Source: Sphingobacterium sp. UBA2700 (GTDB taxonomy: Bacteria > Bacteroidota > Bacteroidia > Sphingobacteriales > Sphingobacteriaceae). From it: 64,000 nt of DNA. The position numbers and the translations under genes are program-made. Each line of letters opens with the position of its first letter. Positions within the stretch are counted from its first letter, which is position 1. Below the pieces are notes generated by a model. The model worked only from the letters and a program-made list of their open reading frames with translations, made no database searches and was not told where the DNA came from. Shown here piece by piece: positions 26,462 through 35,134 of this stretch. The stretch spans positions 1-64,000 of the forward strand of contig DELI01000025.1 of NCBI GenBank assembly GCA_002354335.1, read 5' to 3'.

Positions 26462-29400
26462 AGTAGTATTTATAAATAGCGCGAGTATTGCATATGCCGA
26501 GATCGGCCTTTCGGGGAATGTCCATTTTATAGGAACCCAGGGTGTCGGCAAGAGTACATGTTTAAGGGCTATTTTATTTTTTTACAATGCGGATAAAATA
26601 AGACTAGGTATTGAAAAGGGCAAACGTTCTTTTGATGACTATTATTTGCCACATGCTAACTCATTCATTGTTTATGAGGTGATTACCGAGACAGGGCCTT
26701 TTTGTGTACTTGCATATAAATCTCACGGTAGGGCGGCATTTCGATTTATTGACGCTGCTTACAAGAAGGAAAATTTTGTAGGTTCGGATTTTAAAGCAAT
26801 GGTTTGGGAACAGATTAGAAACACCTTCCCTCAAAATCTATTCTACAGCCGAAAGGTTGAGCGTTACGAAGAATATCGAGATATAATTTATGGAAATAAT
26901 AAAGGTTTACCATCTACATTCCGTAAATACGCCTTAATTGAGAGTAAATCGTATCAGAATCTACCGCGGACGATTCAAAATGTCTTTCTCAACTCGAAAC
27001 TGGAAGCAGAGTTTATAAAACAGACGATAATAATGTCTCTGAATGAAGAGGATGTAAGAATAGACTTGGATCAATATTCACTACATCTTAGGAATTTCGA
27101 ACAACAACTGGCAGATATAGGTAAATGGTCTGAGCAGAATAAGTCTGGAGAAATTGTTGTTCGAGTGTTGGCAGCAAATATTTCATCGCTGCATAGGATA
27201 GTCGGTTTTCTTTCTATCGAAAAGGGGCAACTTATCCAATCCTTAATCAACACTCACAGGTCTCTGGAGCAAACGCAGCCATTGTTGGTCAAGCAGCTTG
27301 ATCAGCAGCAGGAAAAATATGTTGCTGTAGAAAATAAGTTAAAAGTTTCGGATGAGAAGTTTCAGGAGAGGAAAGATAATATCAATAAAGAGATTACGTT
27401 GATGGCTGGCAGGATTTCGGACGCAAGGCGCAAGAATCAGGAGTATCAACTGATGGATATAACAGGCATCATTGACCGGATATCTAAGAAGGCACTGTGG
27501 GAAAATAAAAAGAATAATCTACAGTCTGAACGCGATTTACTTTCTTTCCGTTATCAGGAAATTATGGATAAATATGCTGCTTTGCAGCAGCAGCTTAATA
27601 ATCAACTAGATCAATTTATCAATGAAAAAAACAAGGAAGGAAATAATCTAAAGTCAGATTCTTACTTAAACAAGGATACGATCAGAAAGCAGTATGAAAA
27701 GATTTCGGCTGACATTTTACTTGAACAAGCCGATATTAAACACAATGCGGAGATGAAATTGGTAGAAAAGGCGAAATCCAAACACCAATTTGAATTGCAA
27801 AGAAAAGCTGCCGAGTTCAAGCGTTGGTTTGAAGACGAATTGAAAACTGAAGAACAGATAATTGTAAGAACCCAACAAGAGTTGGTTGTGATTAAGAATG
27901 AGAGAGTAAGTAATCGTAAGCAAATTGAATCGCTTCAAAAAAGTTGGGGACTGGACGAAAAGACGGTTGAACTTGATTTTGAATCAAAGAAAGCTAAGCT
28001 TGATGAATTAATTGTTTCGGAAAATCGAAAAATTGAAAAATACAAGACAAGATTGGCAGCCAGCGGTAACTCCTTCTTTGAATGGCTCAATGACAATAAA
28101 CCAGGATGGGAAGAGAATATTGGAAAAGTGATAAACGAGCAATCGATACTTTTCAATTCGGGGCTTAAGCCGAGAAATGTTTCATTACAGGGGCATTTGT
28201 TTTACGGTGTAGAGCTTGACCTTTCACAGGTAGAATGTAATATCAAAACTATAGCTGATTATGAAATGGATATCCGAAGAAGTAAGGAAGATATTGAGAT
28301 ATTACAGGGCAAACTTGCCGATTTTACAGAACAGCACATCAAAGAAAAGGATAAGATTAGAAAAAAATATCAAACTCAGATAAAGGCACTGAAAGAGTTG
28401 ATCGCTGTTGGTGATTATAATGAAACAAAATTAAATGATGAGTATGCTAGAGCTATTGTGAATCGTGATGAATGGATAAGAAAGTCCCAAACAACGCAAA
28501 AGGCCGAGCTAGAGAAACTAAAAACGGCAATAATTGAAGCCGCTGAAGAAATGGCAATAGCAGAAGAGCATTTACTAGTAATACAAAAGAATATTAATAA
28601 GCGTTTGGATGAGAAAAAGCGGGAAAGAGATCAGAAAATTTCGGAAGTAGATCGAGCGTTAGTTGCTAACCTTGATAAAATAAACGTGACTATTGCCGAA
28701 GAGAAGAATAGGGTCCAAGGTCGAAAAAAAGATATTGAAGACCAGCAGAAAAGGGATTTGGAAAATGATGGTGCAGACGTAGTACGAATAGCAGCTATCG
28801 ATGTTGAACTTGCGAGTATTGAGCAGGAGTTAAACTATATTGAAGCAAACAGAGATAAGTTGGCGGAATACAATAAAGACAAACGTGAGTTATTTGATCG
28901 TGTTGATGAATTTAAGGAAAAGAAAAAGCTCGCAGAAGTAAAGCTGTCAGGGGAACAGGAGCGGCATATGGTTGCAAAGACTAAGTTACAGGAAAGAATT
29001 AGCGATTTGAGAACTACTATTGCAGCCTTGGAGCTCGAGCATCGCGAAACAATGGAAGACTTAGAGGCATTCGACAACTTTAGCAAAACGGATCTCTATC
29101 TTAGCATGTTATCCGATGTACCTAACATTGAGAAAAATAATCCTGTATCTATACGTCTGACTAAAATCATAGCATCTATTCATGAAAAAATCAATGAATC
29201 AACAACACGTATGACTGACTTACGTAGCAATATAAACCGGTTTTTGAGTAATTTCTCTACAGGAAATATATTCGGATTTGAAACTATTCTCGTAGATGAT
29301 GTGGAATATCGTCGCTTTGCCGACAACCTTAGTGAGTTTCTCGAAGAAAATAAAATTGAGGAATACGAGCGACGAACAAATGAACTTTTTGGAAGTCTGA

Positions 29401-30119
29401 TTTCTCAGGTAGGAAAAGAGACTACAGAGTTAGTGTCTAAAGAAGCGATTATTAGCAAGGTTATCCAAGATATTAATCGTGATTTTGTAGAGCGAAATTT
29501 CGCAGGGGTAATTAAGGGAATTGAGCTTAGGATGACAAATAGCGCCAGTAAGATTGTAACTCTTTTGCAGGAGCTACGTGTTTTTAACGACGAATATGCA
29601 TTAAGCTTAGGTAAAGCAAACTTATTTAGCAACGAAGATTCAGCTCAGAATAATAAAAAGGCTGTGATCTATCTGAGGAGTTTCGCACAGGAGATTGCCT
29701 CATCTAAACAGAGTGAGGTATCTCTTTCTGATACTTTCGAACTACAGTTTAAGATAGTTGAAAACGACAATGATAGTGGTTGGGTTGAGAAGCTGACAAA
29801 TGTGGGTTCTGAAGGGACCGATGTATTGGTCAAGGCAATGATCAATATTATGTTGCTGAATGTATTTAAAGAAAATGCTTCTAGGAAATTTAAGGACTTC
29901 AGGTTGCATTGTATGATGGACGAAATTGGGAAATTGCATCCTAATAATGTAAAAGGTATTCTGAAGTTTGCCAACGACCGCAATATTGTGTTGATAAATA
30001 GTTCACCGACTTCATATAATGCTATTGATTATAAACATACCTATTTGTTGAGTAAGGATAAAAGACATACTACGATTGTAAAAAGATTGATTACTAACAA
30101 TCAAATAAATGGAAATTAG
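26445..30119 (+). CDS. jetC: Wadjet JetC-like SMC ATPase
   Basis: A 1224-residue MukB/SMC-like ATPase. Walker A is GTQGVGKST at 30-38. Long coiled coils run on both sides of a central hinge-like patch (FFEWLNDNKPGWEENIGKV, about residues 538-560). Near the C-terminus are the signature-like SEGTD (about 1121) and a Walker B block, LHCMMDEIG (DE near 1159). In Wadjet this motor extrudes loops on small circular DNA and presents it for cutting. Coupling to jetB and jetD by overlaps of 17 and 11 bases supports one complex. Confidence 0.88.
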   Translation: MRYLNKVVFINSASIAYAEIGLSGNVHFIGTQGVGKSTCLRAILFFYNADKIRLGIEKGKRSFDDYYLPHANSFIVYEVITETGPFCVLAYKSHGRAAFRFIDAAYKKENFVGSDFKAMVWEQIRNTFPQNLFYSRKVERYEEYRDIIYGNNKGLPSTFRKYALIESKSYQNLPRTIQNVFLNSKLEAEFIKQTIIMSLNEEDVRIDLDQYSLHLRNFEQQLADIGKWSEQNKSGEIVVRVLAANISSLHRIVGFLSIEKGQLIQSLINTHRSLEQTQPLLVKQLDQQQEKYVAVENKLKVSDEKFQERKDNINKEITLMAGRISDARRKNQEYQLMDITGIIDRISKKALWENKKNNLQSERDLLSFRYQEIMDKYAALQQQLNNQLDQFINEKNKEGNNLKSDSYLNKDTIRKQYEKISADILLEQADIKHNAEMKLVEKAKSKHQFELQRKAAEFKRWFEDELKTEEQIIVRTQQELVVIKNERVSNRKQIESLQKSWGLDEKTVELDFESKKAKLDELIVSENRKIEKYKTRLAASGNSFFEWLNDNKPGWEENIGKVINEQSILFNSGLKPRNVSLQGHLFYGVELDLSQVECNIKTIADYEMDIRRSKEDIEILQGKLADFTEQHIKEKDKIRKKYQTQIKALKELIAVGDYNETKLNDEYARAIVNRDEWIRKSQTTQKAELEKLKTAIIEAAEEMAIAEEHLLVIQKNINKRLDEKKRERDQKISEVDRALVANLDKINVTIAEEKNRVQGRKKDIEDQQKRDLENDGADVVRIAAIDVELASIEQELNYIEANRDKLAEYNKDKRELFDRVDEFKEKKKLAEVKLSGEQERHMVAKTKLQERISDLRTTIAALELEHRETMEDLEAFDNFSKTDLYLSMLSDVPNIEKNNPVSIRLTKIIASIHEKINESTTRMTDLRSNINRFLSNFSTGNIFGFETILVDDVEYRRFADNLSEFLEENKIEEYERRTNELFGSLISQVGKETTELVSKEAIISKVIQDINRDFVERNFAGVIKGIELRMTNSASKIVTLLQELRVFNDEYALSLGKANLFSNEDSAQNNKKAVIYLRSFAQEIASSKQSEVSLSDTFELQFKIVENDNDSGWVEKLTNVGSEGTDVLVKAMINIMLLNVFKENASRKFKDFRLHCMMDEIGKLHPNNVKGILKFANDRNIVLINSSPTSYNAIDYKHTYLLSKDKRHTTIVKRLITNNQINGN

Positions 30120-30969
30120 TAAGGCATTGGCAGATAAATTGGTGCGTTTGGCAAGGGGAGAGCGTTTGCCAGCCAGTTCCATGCGTTCGAAGCTTGTTTC
30201 TGAACTAATAATTGAGGGTATTATCATTGATCAAAGAATAGCAAGGAGCAGAAGTTTGCTTTATGTGGCAGATGTTGATGCCTTGAACGGTTTCCTAAGG
30301 AATCATTTTTCGATACAAGATATTGAATCGTATGTAGCGGTTTTAAAACAAGTTGGATTTTCCAGAGCTGACCTTACGAGGAGCTCATCAGATTCCAAAC
30401 TTGTTCCGGTTAGAACTTTTAAAGGGTTTCTCATAAACAGCTTTATGCCTATCCATGCTAGGTTAGATGATACTGAAATTATCATTCATCCAATTCCCGG
30501 TACTTTTCAATTTATCCACAATTATGAGACATTCATTCCTGCGCCCGAAGTGATAGTTGTAAACGTTGAAAACTCTGAAAATTTTAGCCGTATAGCACAA
30601 CAGCAGTTTCTTTTCCAAGGATTGTCAGTCCTCTTCGTAAGTCGCTATCCTCAAAATCAGAATAAGGATTTATTAAAGTGGCTACAGAAAATTCCGAACA
30701 ATTACCTGCACTATGGCGATTTTGACTATGCTGGGATAAATATTTATTTAAACGAGTATAAACAGAAACTTGGCGAACGTGCTAAATTCTTTATCCCGGA
30801 CAATTTGGAATTGCTGCTTTCGAGCTATGGTAGCAAGGTACTTTACGATAGACAAAATCTAACTGTGGATGTGAGCGAAATAAAAGAAACTGGGATAACT
30901 GATCTTATCAAACTCATTCAACTTTATAAAAAAGGCTTAGAACAAGAGGTGTTTATTGACCTCATTTAA
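30109..30969 (+). CDS. jetD: Wadjet JetD-like TOPRIM nuclease
   Basis: A 286-residue protein with a topoisomerase VI A-like TOPRIM domain: acidic residue E154 in VVNVENSENF, and the DFD pair at 204-206 in HYGDFDYAGI. In Wadjet, JetD nicks or cuts the DNA held by the SMC motor. The N-terminal part is about 100 residues shorter than I expect for the better-known JetD proteins, so this may be a compact subtype. It overlaps the SMC-like gene by 11 bases and ends the operon. Confidence 0.85.
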   Translation: MEISKALADKLVRLARGERLPASSMRSKLVSELIIEGIIIDQRIARSRSLLYVADVDALNGFLRNHFSIQDIESYVAVLKQVGFSRADLTRSSSDSKLVPVRTFKGFLINSFMPIHARLDDTEIIIHPIPGTFQFIHNYETFIPAPEVIVVNVENSENFSRIAQQQFLFQGLSVLFVSRYPQNQNKDLLKWLQKIPNNYLHYGDFDYAGINIYLNEYKQKLGERAKFFIPDNLELLLSSYGSKVLYDRQNLTVDVSEIKETGITDLIKLIQLYKKGLEQEVFIDLI

Positions 30970-31287
30970 TCTTAGTCGTCATTGGAAGTACCCTATGTCT
31001 ACTGTAGGTGTTTTTGTTTTCGGCAAGCAGTGTTCTTTATTTGTTACAAATTGTGAAAGAATTGTCTAAATATGTAAAAGCTATTTCAGTTTCAAATCTG
31101 TGGGATTGTCATTCTTTCGTCTTCGTTAATTTCAGCTTATAGCTCCGTTCACGATTGCTCTAGAAATCTAATAACAACCATCACCCTAATTTAACCAGAC
31201 ACGTTTATACAACTTTTCGATTTGTTGCAGAATTAGATTGTCTCTTGTAGATTGTAATTTTTCTTTCGTAATGGGTAAAATCTTTAC

Positions 31288-31295
31288 TATGTTTG
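31288..31295 (+). promoter_or_regulatory. Candidate promoter of the Panacea toxin-antitoxin pair
   Basis: TATGTTTG is a perfect -7 element with no clear -33 box. It would start a transcript near 31301 with a leader of about 130 bases before the antitoxin. The leader holds a 21-codon frame (31375-31440) that ends inside the antitoxin start region. The rest of the 460-bp gap after jetD shows nothing I recognise. Confidence 0.4.
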
Positions 31296-31374
31296 GCTAT
31301 AATTGAGGCGGTTATATAAAATTAATAATACATGCAAGGGTATTCGACTAGAGTTTCACCGACGAAATTAAACC

Positions 31375-31440
31375 ATGACGGCGAAGAGAATGTCACAACG
31401 TATAACAGAACTTAAAAAAACAGCAAATTATGAGCTTTAA
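31375..31440 (+). CDS. Possible 21-aa leader peptide upstream of antitoxin
   Basis: A short ATG frame, MTAKRMSQRITELKKTANYEL, basic and probably helical. Its stop (31438-31440) lies 8 bases beyond the antitoxin ATG at 31430, so ribosomes finishing it could reinitiate on the antitoxin. There is no conservation evidence and it may be chance. Confidence 0.25.
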   Translation: MTAKRMSQRITELKKTANYEL

Positions 31441-31948
31441 AATTGATAGGAGTAAAGCTATAAATTCAATGCTTTATATTATCGAATCACTTAATGATAT
31501 AGGTATCCCATCGGACATCCATAAGTTGATGAAATTAATGTATTTTGCTGATAAGGATCATTTGGTAAAATACGGCTTCCCTATTACAGGCGATACTTAC
31601 ATTAAACTCCCCTATGGTACAGTTCCATCATTTTCAAATTTTGTGTTAAAAAATGAAAATGACGACTTTAGGGATATTTTCACCAGATCCGGTTACATCA
31701 TATCGTCCGAACAAAAGGCAGATTTGGACGATCTTTCCGAGAGCGAAATTGAAAGTCTTAATTTCTCGATCGATAATTTTGGACATTACACGTTTGAAGA
31801 ATTAACGAAAATTTCTCATGGATATGCGTACGAATCCAGCGATTGGGATATTTCCTATGAGAAAATCGCAGAGGAGGGTGGTGCTGAAAACGATATGAAA
31901 GCTTTTATAAAAGAACAGATTCTTAACGATCATATCTCATTTTCTTAG
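31430..31948 (+). CDS. Panacea-domain (DUF4065/SocA-like) antitoxin
   Basis: A 172-residue protein with the Panacea pattern near its start: KLMKLMYFADKDHLVKYGFP, then ITGDTYIKLPYGTVPS. Panacea proteins are antitoxins that pair with many unrelated toxins (PanTA systems), or proteolytic adaptors like SocA. The partner gene begins 6 bases downstream. The position 460 bp after the Wadjet-like operon points to a small defence cluster. Confidence 0.85.
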   Translation: MSFKIDRSKAINSMLYIIESLNDIGIPSDIHKLMKLMYFADKDHLVKYGFPITGDTYIKLPYGTVPSFSNFVLKNENDDFRDIFTRSGYIISSEQKADLDDLSESEIESLNFSIDNFGHYTFEELTKISHGYAYESSDWDISYEKIAEEGGAENDMKAFIKEQILNDHISFS

Positions 31949-31954
31949 TTTACA

Positions 31955-32407
31955 ATGAGTTTTGGTGATTTATTTCCGAAGAATTTTAAAGAAGAACATT
32001 TCAAGGGAATAGATTTAGGAATCGCGATTTTGGTTGAAATTCCTAATTTTAATATTGATTACAAGAAGATTGCAATTTATTTCGCTAATGATAATATAAT
32101 TGAGGGAAATTGCGGATTGGTCATTATAAACTCTGCAATAAATGAAAATGTAAACAGAAACCAATTCCTTCGATTGCAGCATATCCCCATTGATGTTGAG
32201 CGACATGATTTCTTAGAATACGATAGTTATGTTGACTGCACTCAAATTCATAATAAGGTAATTCAAGAAATTGTAGATTTTTTAGTTCAAGATCCGAAGC
32301 GATTACTAGGGAATGTTGCTCCAGATGTTTTATTGAAAGTTCATGATAAATTAGTGAACAGTAGATTAATTTCTAGAAAGGAAAAATTAAGATACTCTTT
32401 AATATAA
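31955..32407 (+). CDS. Putative toxin partner of the Panacea protein
   Basis: A 150-residue protein I cannot place in a family. It is beta-rich in the middle (GLVIINSAINENVNRNQFLR, then EYDSYVDCTQIHNKVIQEIV). The SYVDC segment recalls the C-terminal strand of MazF/PemK-type RNases, but this is a weak resemblance. Toxin status is inferred from its position 6 bases after the Panacea gene and its size. Confidence 0.55.
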   Translation: MSFGDLFPKNFKEEHFKGIDLGIAILVEIPNFNIDYKKIAIYFANDNIIEGNCGLVIINSAINENVNRNQFLRLQHIPIDVERHDFLEYDSYVDCTQIHNKVIQEIVDFLVQDPKRLLGNVAPDVLLKVHDKLVNSRLISRKEKLRYSLI

Positions 32408-32580
32408 GTCCTACCATTTCTAGGTTTATTTGTCAAAAAAAAGGGCGATTTCAATATTGCATGTTGTTAAGTAGTTACTCCAAGTAAATTCATAAAACTA
32501 AGCGTCGTTCAATACTTAGTGTGTTTGATCTAGGCTACCTCTTTAGGCTGAACGAAAGATAAAGGTAATATGGATTCAAT

Positions 32581-32620
32581 AAAAAGAAAAAAGCGTTAAA
32601 TTTTCTAAAAATAACGCTTA
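32581..32620 (-). terminator. Terminator of tRNA-Ala
   Basis: AAGCGTTA (32591-32598 on the plus strand) pairs with TAACGCTT (32613-32620). On the minus strand the stem is followed by a run of T with one C. It lies 15 bases past the tRNA 3' end. Confidence 0.8.
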
Positions 32621-32634
32621 ATATTACTACGGTG

Positions 32635-32708
<74 letters not shown>

Positions 32709-32733
32709 TTTTGGCTTTCAGCAAAGATATAAA

Positions 32734-33051
32734 TTAGTTTTGCTTTTTGTCGATTAACGGCAAAATATATCGGTAGGTGTCGCTGAACGTTGAATCTTTC
32801 ATAAATTCACTGAATGCTGCATAGCTTTCAGCGGGATATTCGCCCTCTTTAATTTGGATTTTTCTATAACATACCAGCTTCCGATCTTTCATTTTCATTG
32901 ACATTTCATAATAGCGCATCGGGAGTTCGTTTTTTATATCTGCGGACTTAATTATACTATCCAAATTTGCTGGAAGTTCGATTTCAATCTCATCGATATC
33001 GCTGTAACCTCTGGTAATTTTAACCGGATTAATTGGCCTTGCTACTTTTTC
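32734..33051 (-). pseudogene. C-terminal remnant of a DUF3857/transglutaminase-like protein
   Basis: Read on the minus strand from just after a TAA at 33054-33052, the frame gives about 105 residues with ITRGYSDIDEIEIELPANLD, then YRKIQIKEGEYPAESYAAF. That is the C-terminal end of the large secreted DUF3857-transglutaminase proteins of Bacteroidota. The roughly 500 residues that should precede it are missing, because the ABC transporter stop lies 10 bp upstream. An internal TTG at 32964 could give 76 residues but makes no sensible protein. I read it as a deletion scar. Confidence 0.75.
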
Positions 33052-33061
33052 TTAAATTAAT

Positions 33062-34834
33062 TTATGATTCTAATAATTGTTTTTCGTAAAGTGAGCTGTA
33101 CTCTCCTTCTAAAGCGAGTAATTCTTGATGGGTGCCGCGTTCAATGATACGCCCCTGATCGAGTACTAAGATCTGATCCGCATTCTTAATGGTTGAAATC
33201 CGGTGTGCAATGATGATTGATGTCTTTCCTTCCATAATACGGCCAAGATTGTGAAGTATCTCTTCTTCAGTCTTCGTATCAACGGCAGATAAGCAGTCGT
33301 CAAAGATGAGGATATTTGGATCTTTCACTAAGGCACGTGCGATAGAGACACGCTGTTTTTGCCCGCCGGAAAGGGTAATACCTCGTTCTCCAATATGAGT
33401 TTCAAAGCCTTCTTCAAAGCCCTTGATATTGTCATAAACGGCTGCATCCTTAGCAGCCTGCTCAATGCGAGGCATATCCACTTGGTCTAATCCAAAGGCA
33501 ATATTGCGAGCAATGGTATCTGAAAACAGAAATACCTGCTGCGGGACAAAACCGATTTGCTCCCGTACGGCATGGGTTTTAAAGTTTTTGATGTTTTTAT
33601 CATCATATAGAATTGCTCCGGAATCGACATCATACATACGCAGCAGTAAATTCGCTATAGTGGATTTACCCGACCCGGTCTTGCCTATGATTGCCATCGT
33701 TTTGCCGACCGGAATATGAAAACTGATGTTGTCTATCGCTTTAATACCTGTATCCGGATATGTAAAAGATATATTATCCACACGAATATCGCCCGCTATT
33801 TTCGCTTCGCTGCTGCCTTCTTCAATCTCTGATCTCGTTTTTAAGAACTCGTTGATACGCTTCTGCGAAGCTGCGGCTCGCTGAACGAGCGATGTGACCC
33901 AAGCTAAAGACATCGCAGGAAAGGTGAGCTGATTTACATAGATAATGAATTCGGCAATATTTCCGGCGGTAATATTTCCGTCGTTTACCTCCAAGCCACC
34001 AATATATACCGTGATAATTGTGCTGAATCCTACTAAAAAGATAATCAATGGGAAAAAGATCGCCTGAACTTTTACCAAATTTAAGTTGATGTCTTTATAA
34101 CGATCGCTTTCGACCTTAAAAGAATTCATCTTATCTTTTTCGCGTGTATAAGTTTTGATTACGCGAATTCCCGAGAATGTTTCTTGAACAAAAGAGGAAA
34201 GATGCGATAATTGACGCTGTATCCGCTCGCTACGTCTGTTGATAACCTTATTTACAAACAGGATCAATATCGAGATAATGGGGATTGGAAGAAGGGAATA
34301 GGTCGCCAACTTGGCATTTACGTTATACATGGCGTAGATAATCATGATCGACAATACCACCGTATTGATCGCATACATAATCGCGGGGCCTAAGTAATTT
34401 CTCACTTGATTAACATCTTCCGTCGCACGGTTCATCAAATCGCCGGTATTGTTGCGACGATAGAAAGCAAAGTCAAGCTCCTGGTAATGCTGGTAGATCT
34501 CGTTCTTTAAGTCGTATTCGATATGGCGCGATGTTAGAATCAAAGTTTGGCGCATCATGAAGAGGAATATTCCTCTCAACAGGGCAAGCACGAGCACTAC
34601 AATACCAAAGAATAACAGACTATTTCCGAATATTTGATAGATTAATCCTTGTCGCTCGAATCCATCATATAAGCGATAGAGGTCGATATTCTCTTTCACC
34701 AAGTCAAAAGCTTCACGGATAACCTGTGCCGGTAAAATACCAAAGTAATTCGATATGATGACGAAGATGACACCAGGGATAATTTGCCAGCGATATTTAT
34801 AGAAAAACTTATTGAGGTAGGCGAGTTCTTTCAT
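33062..34834 (-). CDS. ABC exporter (fused permease and ATPase, MsbA/LmrA type)
   Basis: A 590-residue half-transporter. Six helices are in the first 320 residues. The ATPase follows with Walker A IGKTGSGKST, Q-loop GFVPQQVFLFS, signature LSGGQKQRVSIARA, Walker B ILIFDDCLSAVD and the switch histidine in IIAHR. It probably works as a homodimer exporting lipids or drugs. A TACTTTTG -7 element (minus strand, 34849-34842) would put the transcript start 1-3 bases from the ATG, an almost leaderless arrangement. Confidence 0.93.
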   Translation of the reverse strand: MKELAYLNKFFYKYRWQIIPGVIFVIISNYFGILPAQVIREAFDLVKENIDLYRLYDGFERQGLIYQIFGNSLLFFGIVVLVLALLRGIFLFMMRQTLILTSRHIEYDLKNEIYQHYQELDFAFYRRNNTGDLMNRATEDVNQVRNYLGPAIMYAINTVVLSIMIIYAMYNVNAKLATYSLLPIPIISILILFVNKVINRRSERIQRQLSHLSSFVQETFSGIRVIKTYTREKDKMNSFKVESDRYKDINLNLVKVQAIFFPLIIFLVGFSTIITVYIGGLEVNDGNITAGNIAEFIIYVNQLTFPAMSLAWVTSLVQRAAASQKRINEFLKTRSEIEEGSSEAKIAGDIRVDNISFTYPDTGIKAIDNISFHIPVGKTMAIIGKTGSGKSTIANLLLRMYDVDSGAILYDDKNIKNFKTHAVREQIGFVPQQVFLFSDTIARNIAFGLDQVDMPRIEQAAKDAAVYDNIKGFEEGFETHIGERGITLSGGQKQRVSIARALVKDPNILIFDDCLSAVDTKTEEEILHNLGRIMEGKTSIIIAHRISTIKNADQILVLDQGRIIERGTHQELLALEGEYSSLYEKQLLES

Positions 34835-35103
34835 GCAAGAACAAAAGTAAGGGATAATTTTAATATTAGTAGGATGAAGGCAAACGATAGTGTTAAATAG
34901 ATGTCAATATAGCTGCTGTTGATAAAACAGAGACGGTAGCAAATTCATTTTATTTGTTACGTTTATTTAGCAGGATGATAACGCAACGCAACAAACCTTT
35001 TAGAATTTGAAGTAAATTGGAATGCAAGCTATATAAAATTTCAAATCTACCGTCGGTAACCTAATTATTTGCTTGTGGATACGATTCCATGCAAAAATAT
35101 TGC

Positions 35104-35111
35104 TACTTTTG
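35104..35111 (+). promoter_or_regulatory. Promoter -7 element of the dehydrogenase-like gene
   Basis: TACTTTTG is a perfect TAnnTTTG element. It lies inside the longer frame that opens with TTG at 35069, so it favours translation from the ATG at 35135. No -33 box with good spacing was found. The rest of the 300-bp divergent spacer shows nothing else. Confidence 0.6.
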
Positions 35112-35134
35112 TAGCTGTAAAATTATGTTCAATT

